Source: Saccharothrix luteola
GTDB taxonomy: Bacteria; Actinomycetota; Actinomycetes; Mycobacteriales; Pseudonocardiaceae
Length of the DNA stretch: 64,000 bases
Direction of reading: 5' to 3'
Assembly: GCF_020859565.1 (NCBI RefSeq)
Contig: NZ_JAJHUO010000029.1
Coordinates: 62,001 to 126,000 of the forward strand
Part shown: piece after piece, positions 17,637 to 26,285 of the stretch
Layout: every line of letters starts with the position of its first letter
How positions within the stretch are numbered: position 1 is the first letter of the stretch
Notes under the pieces: model-generated
What the model was told of the DNA's origin: nothing
What the model saw: the letters and a program-made list of their open reading frames with translations, nothing else
Databases searched by the model: none
Translations under genes and position numbers: made by a program

Positions 17637-17793
17637 TCCGGTTCTCCTTTCCCCTGGTTGCCGGTCGGCGCTGCCAAGCGAACCGCGCGGACCCGGGGCG
17701 GCGGCGGGAGGCGGCACGTTCCTGCCACCACCGCCCGCCGACCGCCCGCCCGGCACCACCATCGGTCCCGACACCGAAGAAGGGGGAGCCGGC

Positions 17794-20700
17794 GTGGCGA
17801 CCGTGGTGGTGACGAGGCCCCGACGCAGGCCCGCGCCGGAGATGCCGTCCGGCGAGCTCGTGCTGGAGGCGCCGCCCGAACTGCCCGAGCCCGCCGCCCG
17901 CGCGTGGACGCAACTGGTCGTGGTGCTGCCGATGGTGGCGATCATGGCGGCGATGCTGCTGGTGTTCGGCGGCGGCACGACCGGCGCGCTGCGGTTCGTC
18001 GTCTTCGGGCTCTTCGGCGTGGCGATGCTCGCGATGGTGCTGGTGTCGTTGCTGAACAACAGCGGTCCGAGCAAGCGGGAGATGGCGCACGCGCGGCGGT
18101 CGTACCTGCGGCAGCTGGCGCAGCACCGGGTGCGGGTCACCCGGTCGATCCGCCGCCAGCGCGACGCGCTGGCCCACCTGCACCCCGAGCCGGACGCGCT
18201 GCTCACGCTCGCCGCGTCGGACCGGCGGTGGGAGAGGCGCCGGTCCGACGCGGACTTCGCCGTCGTGCGCGTCGGACTCGGCCCGCAGAGCCCGGCACTG
18301 GACCTCGTGCCGCCGGACACCGTGCCGCTCGAGCGGCTGGAACCGTTGTCCGCCTTGGCGTTGCGGCGGTTCCTGACCACCTACGCGACCGTGGCCGACC
18401 TGCCGCTGGCGCTGGCGCTGGCGGGGTTCGGCGTGATCCACGTGGGCGGCGACCGGGACCGCGCGGCGGCGTTGGCGCGGGCGGTGCTGGCGCAGCTGGC
18501 AGTGTTGCAGGCGCCGGACGACGTGCTGGTGGCGGTGTGCGCGGACGACGCCCGGCGGCCGTCGTGGGAGTGGGTCAAGTGGCTGCCGCACGCCCTGCAC
18601 CCCGACCGCGCCGACGCGGTGGGACCGGTGCGACTGGTCACCTCGGGCGTGGTCGCGCTGGAGGCGTTGCTGGACGACCTGCTCGCCGACCGGCCCCGGT
18701 TCGACCCGGACGGTGCGCGCGGCACGGCCGGGCCGCACCTGGTGGTGGTGCTGGACGGCGGTGCGGTCGCGGGCTCGGACCACCTGATGACCGGCGGCGG
18801 TGTCGAGGGCGTGACCGTGCTGGACCTGTCGTCGCCGCTGCCGCGCGTGCCGGAGCGGGGGACGTTGGCGTTGGAGGTCTCCGGGGACGGCGTGCTGAGC
18901 GCCCGGACGGTGGAGGGCGACGTCGAGCTGGGGCGCGCCGACGTGCTCGACCGGCCGTCCGCCGAGGCGCTGGCCCGTGAGCTGGCCCCGTTGCGGCTGA
19001 CCGCGGGCAGCGCCGGCGAGCAGCCGCTGGCGGGCGACACCGGGTTGGAGGACCTGCTCGACCTGGGCGAGGTGTACTCGTACGAGCCGGGGGAGAACTG
19101 GCAGCCGCGGCCCAACCGGGACCGGCTGCGCATCCTGTTCGGCATCCGCGAGGACGGCACGCCGGTCGAGCTGGACCTGAAGGAGTCCGCGCAGGACGGC
19201 ATGGGGCCGCACGGGCTGCTCATCGGCGCGACCGGGTCGGGCAAGAGCGAGCTGCTGCGCACCCTGGTGCTGGGGCTGGCGCTGACGCACCCGCCCGAGT
19301 CGCTGAACTTCGCGTTGATCGACTTCAAGGGCGGCGCGACGTTCGCGACCCTGGACCGGTTGCCGCACACCAGCGCGGTGATCACCAACCTGGTCGACGA
19401 GCTGCCGCTGGTCGACCGGATGGCCGACGCGGTGAACGGCGAGCTGGTGCGCCGGCAGGAACTGCTGCGCGCGGCGGGCAACTTCGCCTCGCTGCGCGAC
19501 TACGACCGGGCACGTGCGGCCGGCGCGCCGCTGCCCGAGGTGCCGACGCTGCTGGTGGTGTGCGACGAGTTCAGCGAGCTGCTGTCGGCCAAGCCCGACT
19601 TCGTGGACATCTTCGTGCAGATCGGGCGGTTGGGCCGGTCGCTCGGCGTGCACCTGCTGCTGGCCAGCCAGCGGCTGGAGGAGGGCCGGTTGCGCGGGCT
19701 CGACACGCACCTGTCGTACCGGATCGGCCTGCGCACGTTCTCCGAGCTGGAGAGCCGGACCGTGCTGGGCGTCACGGACGCGTTCAGCCTGCCCCGGGCG
19801 CCCGGCCACGGTTACCTGAAGTTCGGCACGGAGCCGATGGTGCGGTTCCGGTCGGCGTACGTGTCGGGTGTGCACCGCAGGCCCGGGACAGGTGTCGCGA
19901 CGGGCTCGGTGGACGTGCCGGGGATGGCGCTGTTCACCACCGACTACGCGGCGCCGCCCGTCGTGCCCGTGGCGGACCCGGTGGACGAGGACGCGGTGGG
20001 TGAGAGCCTGCTGGACATCCTGGTCGACCGGTTGGCCGGCCGCGGCACTCCCGCGCACCAGGTGTGGCTGCCGCCGCTGGACGAATCGTCCACTTTGGAC
20101 GAGCTGTTGGGCGAGCTGGGCGCCGATCCCGTGCGCGGGCTGTGCCCGGTCGACGCCCGGCGCAACGGCGGGCTGCACGCGGTGGTGGGGCTGGTGGACC
20201 GGCCGTTCGAGCAGCGGCGCGACCTGCTGGAGCTCGACCTGTCCGGTGCGGCCGGGCACGTGCTGGTGGTCGGCGGCCCGCGCAGCGGGCGCAGCACGGC
20301 GTTGCGGACGGTGGTGGCGAGCCTGGCGTTGACCCACACGCCGGCGGAGGCGCAGTTCTACTGCCTGGACTTCGGTGGCGGGCTGCTGGGCGCGTTGCGC
20401 GGGCTGCCGCACGTCGGCGGGGTGGCGGGCCGGCAGCAGGCCAGTGCCGTGCGGCGGACCGTGGCCGAGGTGTCCGCGGTGCTGGAGCGGCGGGAGCGGC
20501 TGTTCGCCGAGCACGACGTGGACGGCATCGCGGGGTTCCGGGCGCTGCGGCGCCAGGGGCGGTTCGCGGACGAGCCGCACGGCGACGTGTTCCTGGTGAT
20601 CGACGGCTGGCAGACGTTGCGCAAGGAGTTCGAGGACCTGGAGGACGTGGTCTCCGACATCGCGACGCGCGGGCTGTCGTTCGGGGTGCACGTGGTGGGC

Positions 20701-21741
20701 GCGTGCGCGCGGCCGTTCGACCTGCGGCCGGGGATCCGGGACCTGTTCGGCAGCCGGTTGGAGCTGCGGTTGGGCGACCCGATGGACAGCGTGGTGGACC
20801 GGCGGAGCGCGGCGGCGGTGCCCGAGGGCGCGCCGGGGCGCGGCATCACGCCGGGCAAGCACCACCTGCTGGTGGCGCTGCCGCGGATCGACGGGCAGTC
20901 CGATGTGGACAGCGCGACTCCCGCGCTCGGCGACTTGGTGGACGCGGTGGCCGCGGCCTGGCCGGGCGCGCCGGCGCCCCCGGTGCGGTTGCTGCCCGGA
21001 CGGGTGGCGGAGGCCGACCTGCCGGCGGTCGACGCGGACCTGCGGTTCGCGATCGGCGTGGCCGAGCACGACCTGGGGCCGGTGCACCTGGACTTCGCGG
21101 CCGACGCCCACTTCCTGGTGCTGGGCGACGCGGAGTCCGGCAAGACGTCGTTCCTGCGGTTGCTCGCCCGGCGGATCGTGGCCAACCGCACGCCCGAGCA
21201 GGCCAGGCTGCTGGTGGTGGACCACCGGCGCGGCCTGGTCGGCGACGTGCCGGACACGCACCTGCTCGGCTTCGGCGGTGACACGACGACCACCGCGCAC
21301 CTGATGTCGGAGGCGGCGCGGGCGATGGCGGCGCGGCTGCCGGGCCCGGACGTGACGGCGGAGCGGTTGCGCGCGCGGAACTGGTGGACCGGGCCCGAGC
21401 TGTTCGTGCTGGTCGACGACTACGACCTGGTCGCGACCGGCTTGGACAATCCGCTGCTGGCGCTGCTGCCGTACCTGCCGCAGGGACGTGACATCGGGCT
21501 GCACGTCGTGCTCACGCGGCGGACCGGTGGCGCGGGGCGCGCGCTGTTCGAGACGTTCGTCGCCAGGCTGCGCGACGTCGGTTCGCCGGGGCTGATGTTG
21601 TCCGGCGACCGCAACGAGGGGCCGCTGCTCGGCGGTCTCAAGCCCGAGCCGCTGCCACCGGGGCGCGGCCGGCTGGTCGACCGGCGGCGCGCGCCGTCGC
21701 TGGTGCAAGTGGCAGATCCGGACCGAGGGAGCGATCAGTGA
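17794..21741 (+). CDS. eccC: Type VII secretion ATPase EccC (three FtsK/SpoIIIE domains)
   Basis: A 1315-aa fused EccCa-EccCb ATPase, the motor and substrate-recognition part of the ESX channel. Two membrane helices lie at about 45-90 (LVVVLPMVAIMAAMLLVF, FGLFGVAMLAMVLVSLL). ATPase 1 has a full P-loop GATGSGKS at about 478-485 and acidic motif LLVVCDEFSELL. ATPase 2 has GGPRSGRS at about 827, with Arg in place of the P-loop Lys. ATPase 3 has GDAESGKT at about 1111 and LFVLVDDYDL. In known EccC proteins only domain 1 is strongly active and domains 2-3 act as regulatory substrate-binding modules. GTG at 17794 follows GAAGGGGGA. Confidence 0.96.
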   Translation: MATVVVTRPRRRPAPEMPSGELVLEAPPELPEPAARAWTQLVVVLPMVAIMAAMLLVFGGGTTGALRFVVFGLFGVAMLAMVLVSLLNNSGPSKREMAHARRSYLRQLAQHRVRVTRSIRRQRDALAHLHPEPDALLTLAASDRRWERRRSDADFAVVRVGLGPQSPALDLVPPDTVPLERLEPLSALALRRFLTTYATVADLPLALALAGFGVIHVGGDRDRAAALARAVLAQLAVLQAPDDVLVAVCADDARRPSWEWVKWLPHALHPDRADAVGPVRLVTSGVVALEALLDDLLADRPRFDPDGARGTAGPHLVVVLDGGAVAGSDHLMTGGGVEGVTVLDLSSPLPRVPERGTLALEVSGDGVLSARTVEGDVELGRADVLDRPSAEALARELAPLRLTAGSAGEQPLAGDTGLEDLLDLGEVYSYEPGENWQPRPNRDRLRILFGIREDGTPVELDLKESAQDGMGPHGLLIGATGSGKSELLRTLVLGLALTHPPESLNFALIDFKGGATFATLDRLPHTSAVITNLVDELPLVDRMADAVNGELVRRQELLRAAGNFASLRDYDRARAAGAPLPEVPTLLVVCDEFSELLSAKPDFVDIFVQIGRLGRSLGVHLLLASQRLEEGRLRGLDTHLSYRIGLRTFSELESRTVLGVTDAFSLPRAPGHGYLKFGTEPMVRFRSAYVSGVHRRPGTGVATGSVDVPGMALFTTDYAAPPVVPVADPVDEDAVGESLLDILVDRLAGRGTPAHQVWLPPLDESSTLDELLGELGADPVRGLCPVDARRNGGLHAVVGLVDRPFEQRRDLLELDLSGAAGHVLVVGGPRSGRSTALRTVVASLALTHTPAEAQFYCLDFGGGLLGALRGLPHVGGVAGRQQASAVRRTVAEVSAVLERRERLFAEHDVDGIAGFRALRRQGRFADEPHGDVFLVIDGWQTLRKEFEDLEDVVSDIATRGLSFGVHVVGACARPFDLRPGIRDLFGSRLELRLGDPMDSVVDRRSAAAVPEGAPGRGITPGKHHLLVALPRIDGQSDVDSATPALGDLVDAVAAAWPGAPAPPVRLLPGRVAEADLPAVDADLRFAIGVAEHDLGPVHLDFAADAHFLVLGDAESGKTSFLRLLARRIVANRTPEQARLLVVDHRRGLVGDVPDTHLLGFGGDTTTTAHLMSEAARAMAARLPGPDVTAERLRARNWWTGPELFVLVDDYDLVATGLDNPLLALLPYLPQGRDIGLHVVLTRRTGGAGRALFETFVARLRDVGSPGLMLSGDRNEGPLLGGLKPEPLPPGRGRLVDRRRAPSLVQVADPDRGSDQ

Positions 21742-22115
21742 TCGAGGGGATGACCGAGGACATGGCCGCGTTCCGGCCGCGTCCGTTGGACCTGACGAGA
21801 GTGGCGCCGTACGCCGCGCCGGGCGGGTGCGGCGGAGGTGTGCCGGAGTGCTCGCCGTTCCGCACGGCCGACGAGGCGTCGACCACCGCGCTGACCACGT
21901 ACCTGACCGCCGTGGACCAGGAGTTGGCCCGGTGCCGGGAGATCGCGGTGGCGTGCGCCGACGACTACCTGCGCGCGGACGGCGCCGGGGCGCAGGCGCT
22001 GGTCCGGGCGGGCGAGACCGCGCCGCTGGGGCCCGCGCCGGTGTTCGCCGAGGCGGCCCGTCGGTCCCGCGCCGTCCGTCGTGGGCCGAACGAGGAGTTG
22101 GAGGCGCTGGCATGA
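21738..22115 (+). CDS. Small ESX-associated protein with YxxxD motif
   Basis: A 125-aa protein whose GTG start overlaps the end of eccC. It has a predicted helix pair (ADEASTTALTTYLTAVDQEL and ARCREIAVACADDYLRAD), then a disordered tail. YLRAD at the end of the second helix fits the YxxxD/E type VII signal, so a secreted ESX substrate or EspC-like protein is likely. No exact family was recognised. Its stop overlaps the ATG of the next gene (ATGA). Confidence 0.72.
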   Translation: MIEGMTEDMAAFRPRPLDLTRVAPYAAPGGCGGGVPECSPFRTADEASTTALTTYLTAVDQELARCREIAVACADDYLRADGAGAQALVRAGETAPLGPAPVFAEAARRSRAVRRGPNEELEALA

Positions 22116-23383
22116 GCTACGCGGGGATGTCGCTGGAGAAGATGGCCGAGATGGTGCGCAACGAGGTCAGCCACGTGCCGCGGTTGCGGCGGGCGAGCCG
22201 GATGTGGCGGGAGGCGCGGGACGAGCTGGCGTTGTCCGGCGAGTCGCTGCGCCGTGAGATCGCCACGCTGGCTCCACAGTGGACGGACCAGGCCGGTGAC
22301 CTGTTCGCGGCGCGGGCGGCCGAGGCGGAGCGCGGGATGGCCGAGTGGGTCGCGCGGATCGACTCGGCGCAGCCGTGGGTGGCGTTGGACGAGCTCGCGA
22401 AGGACATCCCGGAGGCGAAGGAGTTCATCGAGCTGCTCCTGGCGACGCAGAAGCAGCTGATGGCCGCGGTCAACTCGGCGGGCGCCGGGTCGGTCGAGGG
22501 GCAGTACGCGGAGTTGCAGCGGCGGGCGGCGGCGCGGATGCAGGTGCTGGCCCGGTTCTTCACGGAGGCGACGAGCGCCGTCCAGGAGGCCGGGCAGGGC
22601 GCGGGCGTCACGTCGGCGGGCGGTGGCGGCGGTCCTGAGGCGGCCGGTGGCGGCCCGGGTGGTGGTGCGGCCGGTGGCCCCGGTGGTGGTCCGGCGGGTG
22701 GTCCTGCCGGTGGTGCGGCGGGTGGCGCGGCCGGTGGTGCCGCGGGCGGTGCGGCTGGTGGCGCGGCGGCTGGTGGCGCGGCTGGTGGTCCGGCCCTGTC
22801 CGGTGGCGCGGTGGTGCCGCCGACGTTGCCGTCCGCGCCGTCGGTCGACGTGCCGCAGGCCCGTCCGTCCACGGCGCTGCCGCAGCTCCCCGTCGCGCCG
22901 CCGGTGGGCACGCCGGGCGTCTCGACGGCGTTGTCCGCACGTGGTGTCGGCGGGCGCGGTATCGGAGGGGCGGGCCTGACCGGTCAGTCGGGCGTGCCGA
23001 TGATCCCCCGGGCGGCGAAGCCGGGCACCCTCTCGGCCGCCGCCCTGACCCCGCCGCCGCCACCCGCGTTGCCGGCGGCGGGCGGGGCGTCGACGTCCCA
23101 GCCGACGACGCGGGGCGGCGTGCCGCCGATGGTGCCGCCGATGTCGGGCGCGGCGCAGCCCGCTTCCGGCAAGCCGAAGCCGGGCGAGGCCCAGCGCCCG
23201 CCGGCGGGTCGGGGACGGCACCGCGTCGGTACGCCGGGAGTGCCGGAGACGTTGCGGGGCAGGGTGAACACGGGTGGTGTGCTGCCGACCCGGACCGACC
23301 GGCGTCGGACCGCGGAGGCGGAGGCGCTGGACGAGGAGCTGTGGCAGACGGAGGGGCCGAGGTCGCCCCTGACCGGCCGCTGA
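22112..23383 (+). CDS. WXG/PPE-like protein with Gly-Ala- and Pro-rich tail
   Basis: A 423-aa protein. Residues 1-165 are helical with a WXG-like turn (LAPQWTDQAGDLFAARAAEAE), resembling the N-terminal domain of PPE/WXG effector proteins. Residues about 170-230 are a Gly-Ala repeat (GGAAGGAAGGAAGG) and the rest is Pro-rich and disordered with RQRP-like charged segments, ending LWQTEGPRSPLTGR. ATG overlaps the previous stop, so it is coupled to the small YxxxD gene and eccC. It is probably exported or displayed by this ESX system. A perfect hairpin terminator follows. Confidence 0.78.
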   Translation: MSYAGMSLEKMAEMVRNEVSHVPRLRRASRMWREARDELALSGESLRREIATLAPQWTDQAGDLFAARAAEAERGMAEWVARIDSAQPWVALDELAKDIPEAKEFIELLLATQKQLMAAVNSAGAGSVEGQYAELQRRAAARMQVLARFFTEATSAVQEAGQGAGVTSAGGGGGPEAAGGGPGGGAAGGPGGGPAGGPAGGAAGGAAGGAAGGAAGGAAAGGAAGGPALSGGAVVPPTLPSAPSVDVPQARPSTALPQLPVAPPVGTPGVSTALSARGVGGRGIGGAGLTGQSGVPMIPRAAKPGTLSAAALTPPPPPALPAAGGASTSQPTTRGGVPPMVPPMSGAAQPASGKPKPGEAQRPPAGRGRHRVGTPGVPETLRGRVNTGGVLPTRTDRRRTAEAEALDEELWQTEGPRSPLTGR

Positions 23384-23392
23384 CCCGGGACG

Positions 23393-23433
23393 CACCGCAC
23401 CGCCCGTCGCCACGAGCGACGGGCGGTGCGGTG
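23393..23433. terminator. Bidirectional terminator hairpin
   Basis: Perfect 18-bp stem CACCGCACCGCCCGTCGC and its complement with loop CACGA, between the convergent PPE-like gene and eccB. Confidence 0.9.
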
Positions 23434-23489
23434 TCTTGTCGTCGGGACTCGGGTCCGGCGGTCGGGTCGAGGGGGGGTGTCCAGCGGAC

Positions 23490-24902
23490 TCAGGTCGTTC
23501 GGCGGAGGGCGGCGGCCGGGTCCAGCGGGGAGCCGTGCGGCACGCGGGAGACCAGGCTCACCGGCAGGCGCACGGGCGTGATGTCCTTGTACCCCAGCAC
23601 TTCCAGCAGTTCGCGGCTCGCCAGCGAGTGGGCCCGGCCCTGGTCGGTCACCAGCGCCACCGTGCCCACGGGCGCGTCGGGACCCGGCATCACCTCGACC
23701 ACCGCCGCCCGGCCGGGTGGCACCACGACGCGGTCGGCGAGCGGCGTCCCCGTTCCGGTGCGCCGGGCGGTGGCGGTCATCAGGGGATCGGGGGCCGGCA
23801 GGTCGGGGCCCACCACGAGGGTGGGCGGCGAACCCTCGCCGTCGAACTCCGCGCACACCGCCGAGCCGTCCACCGCGGCGAACTCCGGCCGCGCGGTGGG
23901 CGGCTTGCCCGGCCCGGTCGCCACCGGCGGCCCCTGCTTCGCCTGCCCCGCCACCACGAGACCGAGCGGGATGCCGACCGGCTGCCCGCCGTCGTAGGCC
24001 TGGGCGGTCGGCGGGAAGGCCCGTTGGACGTCGTACTGCAACTCCGAGATCGGCCTCAGCGCCTCCGCCTCGGTCAGGTAGTGCTGGACCTCGCCACCGG
24101 ACGTCTCGACCACCAGCAACTGGCCGATCCGCGCCCCCGGCACCGCCTTGGACGCCGCACCGGTGTCCGGCAACGCGATCGGCGCGATCGGCTCGCCCGC
24201 CGGCAGCACGTCGACCAGCGCCGAACCGACCCTGGCCCGCGGCTGCGACCGCAGCGCCAGCCCCACCGCCACCGTGTCGGCCTCCTTGATCCGGTGCCGG
24301 AAACCACGCAGCAGCAGGTACTGGTCACCGGTGTCCGGCACCTCGACCAACAGCGCTTCCGACGCCAGCGGCCGCCCGCCCGGGACGTCACCGCCGACGA
24401 CGAGCACCGAGTCGTTCACGGTGGCGCCGGTGACGTCCGGCCGGGGTTGGGAGCACATCGTCCAGCCGCCGGTGAGCAGCCGGGCCGGACCGGGCAGTGA
24501 GTCGGGCGCGTCCTCGATCCCGATCCGCGGACCGCGCGGCACACCGGCCAACGACTCGCGCGACACCGCGCGCGTGTCCGCGTGCTTGCCCAACGCCAGC
24601 AACGCCGACACGTAGTTCGCCACCGGGTGCAGCCGACCGTCCAGGTACACGTGCCGCGCGCCGGTCTCCTCCTCCACCACCACGAACTCGCCGCGCCACG
24701 CCGTGCTCCCGCCCGGCGACACCATCCCGTACACCCCGAACCCCGCCAGCACGACCACCGCGATCGCGATGCTCCCGAACGCCGCCACCACCGACCGGCG
24801 GAACGGCGGCTGCTCGGGATCGCTCTCGCCGGTGACCAGCGCCGACACCACGCGTTGCAGCAGGAACTGCTGCGCCTGCACCTGATCCCGGTTGGACGCC
24901 AC
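23490..24902 (-). CDS. eccB: Type VII secretion protein EccB
   Basis: A 470-aa ESX core membrane protein. The N-terminus SNRDQVQAQQFLLQRVVSALV is the family signature, followed by the single membrane helix (SVVAAFGSIAIAVVVLAGFGVYGMV) and a large extracellular domain of repeated beta-units with two Cys (MCSQ near the middle, VCAEF later) that probably form the conserved disulfide. GTG at 24902 starts directly before the signature and lies 3 bases after the eccD stop, so the two are co-transcribed. Confidence 0.95.
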   Translation of the reverse strand: MASNRDQVQAQQFLLQRVVSALVTGESDPEQPPFRRSVVAAFGSIAIAVVVLAGFGVYGMVSPGGSTAWRGEFVVVEEETGARHVYLDGRLHPVANYVSALLALGKHADTRAVSRESLAGVPRGPRIGIEDAPDSLPGPARLLTGGWTMCSQPRPDVTGATVNDSVLVVGGDVPGGRPLASEALLVEVPDTGDQYLLLRGFRHRIKEADTVAVGLALRSQPRARVGSALVDVLPAGEPIAPIALPDTGAASKAVPGARIGQLLVVETSGGEVQHYLTEAEALRPISELQYDVQRAFPPTAQAYDGGQPVGIPLGLVVAGQAKQGPPVATGPGKPPTARPEFAAVDGSAVCAEFDGEGSPPTLVVGPDLPAPDPLMTATARRTGTGTPLADRVVVPPGRAAVVEVMPGPDAPVGTVALVTDQGRAHSLASRELLEVLGYKDITPVRLPVSLVSRVPHGSPLDPAAALRRTT

Positions 24903-24905
24903 GCC

Positions 24906-26186
24906 TCAGCCCCCCAACCCGCGCAGGTACCCGTACAGACCGAGCACCGCGCACACCACCGGCACCACCGCGATCACCACGACGACCTCCAGCAGCTCCG
25001 CGTAGCGCGACAACCGCGCGTTCCGCTCCACCCTGGCCAGACCCACCACCAGCACCAGCGCCCCGATCCCGATCACCGCCGGTCCCGTGGGCAGACCCGC
25101 CAGCACCGCGAGGCCGGCGCCGAGCAGCGGCCCCCGCTGCCGCACCGCCGGGTACAGCCGGGCGCGCAGCAACAGCCCCACCCCGAGCACTCCCAGCAGC
25201 ACGAGCGCCCACACGTCACCGCGCGTCAGCAGGACCGCGCACGCCACCACCACGACCGCGCAGCCCGCGAGCATCCCGGTCAGCAGCCCGTCGGCACGCA
25301 CCACCGCCTCGCGCACCGCCGCACGCGCCGGTCGCGGCGGGTCGGCGAGCAGGTCGGCGGGCGTGCGCGGCAACGTCGGCAACGGCACCCGGCCCAGCCG
25401 GATCGCCAACGGCGCGCACAGCGGCGAGAACACCAGCGCCGCCCCCGCGACCACCGCCGCCGCTTCGACGCCGGTCAGCACGTCCGCCGCCAACCACGCG
25501 CCGCCCACGCCGAGCAGCGCCGCCGTCACCGCGCCGGTGAACCACGTCGCCTGCTCCGCCACCCCGATCAACGCGAGCACCGCCGCCACCGCCACCGCCG
25601 CGCACGCCGTCAGCACGTGGGGCGCGCCGAGGCCCGGTCCGGCGCCGACGAACAGCACGCCGCCGAGCCCCGCGAACGGCAACGCCGTCGCCGCCACGAC
25701 CGCACCCGCACCCGCGTCGCCGAACGCCCGCGCGCACGTGACGCCCGCCGTCACCAGCAGCGCGGCCAGACCCCACGACCACCACGGCGAACCCAGGGCC
25801 GCCATCGGCACGACGCCGAGCAGCACCAGCAGCCCGCCCGCGAGCAGACCGGCCCGCCGGGTGTGCCGGGGACCCCACGTGCGGCCGAGACCGGACGCGA
25901 TCACGTCGACCAGGTCGTCGTACTCCAGCTCCGGCCACTCCGTGCGGCGGTGCGCCAGGTGCAGCACCTCGCCGTCGCGCACGCGGTGCGCGGCGAACGT
26001 GCGGCCGAGTTCCAGCGGGGTCCCGTCGGGTCTGCGCAGCAGCCAGCCGTCGTCGGCGGGAGGTTCGCCCGCGTGCTTCACCAGTCCCGGCAGCACTTCG
26101 GCGACCGACGAGTGCTCGGGCAGCGCCAAGTCGATGCGCCGGTGGGGTGCGGCGATCGTCACCCGCACCAGCCCTGTGGTGTTCAT
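24906..26186 (-). CDS. eccD: Type VII secretion protein EccD
   Basis: A 426-aa ESX channel protein. Residues 1-95 form the ubiquitin-like cytosolic domain (VRVTIAAPHRRIDLALPEHSSV), and the rest holds about 11 membrane helices (GLLAGGLLVLLGVVPMAAL, and so on to VVVIAVVPVVCAVLGLYGYL). ATG at 26186 gives the normal N-terminus; the frame is open three codons further. It is first of a two-gene unit with eccB and is divergent from the kinase-like gene at 26286. Confidence 0.94.
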   Translation of the reverse strand: MNTTGLVRVTIAAPHRRIDLALPEHSSVAEVLPGLVKHAGEPPADDGWLLRRPDGTPLELGRTFAAHRVRDGEVLHLAHRRTEWPELEYDDLVDVIASGLGRTWGPRHTRRAGLLAGGLLVLLGVVPMAALGSPWWSWGLAALLVTAGVTCARAFGDAGAGAVVAATALPFAGLGGVLFVGAGPGLGAPHVLTACAAVAVAAVLALIGVAEQATWFTGAVTAALLGVGGAWLAADVLTGVEAAAVVAGAALVFSPLCAPLAIRLGRVPLPTLPRTPADLLADPPRPARAAVREAVVRADGLLTGMLAGCAVVVVACAVLLTRGDVWALVLLGVLGVGLLLRARLYPAVRQRGPLLGAGLAVLAGLPTGPAVIGIGALVLVVGLARVERNARLSRYAELLEVVVVIAVVPVVCAVLGLYGYLRGLGG

Positions 26187-26285
26187 GCGCGTCACGATGG
26201 ACCGGCCGTGCCGCCCGTGGTGGTCGTGCGGCAGCTACCGGACACGGGACGTGGCGGCTGGACGTGCTGCGGCACCGTGGGGACA

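Noticed and set aside
17563..22113. Minus-strand open frame of about 1500 codons
   Set aside because: It lies antisense to eccC and the small ESX genes and reads as Arg/Gln/His/Pro-rich noise with no domains; typical of very GC-rich DNA.
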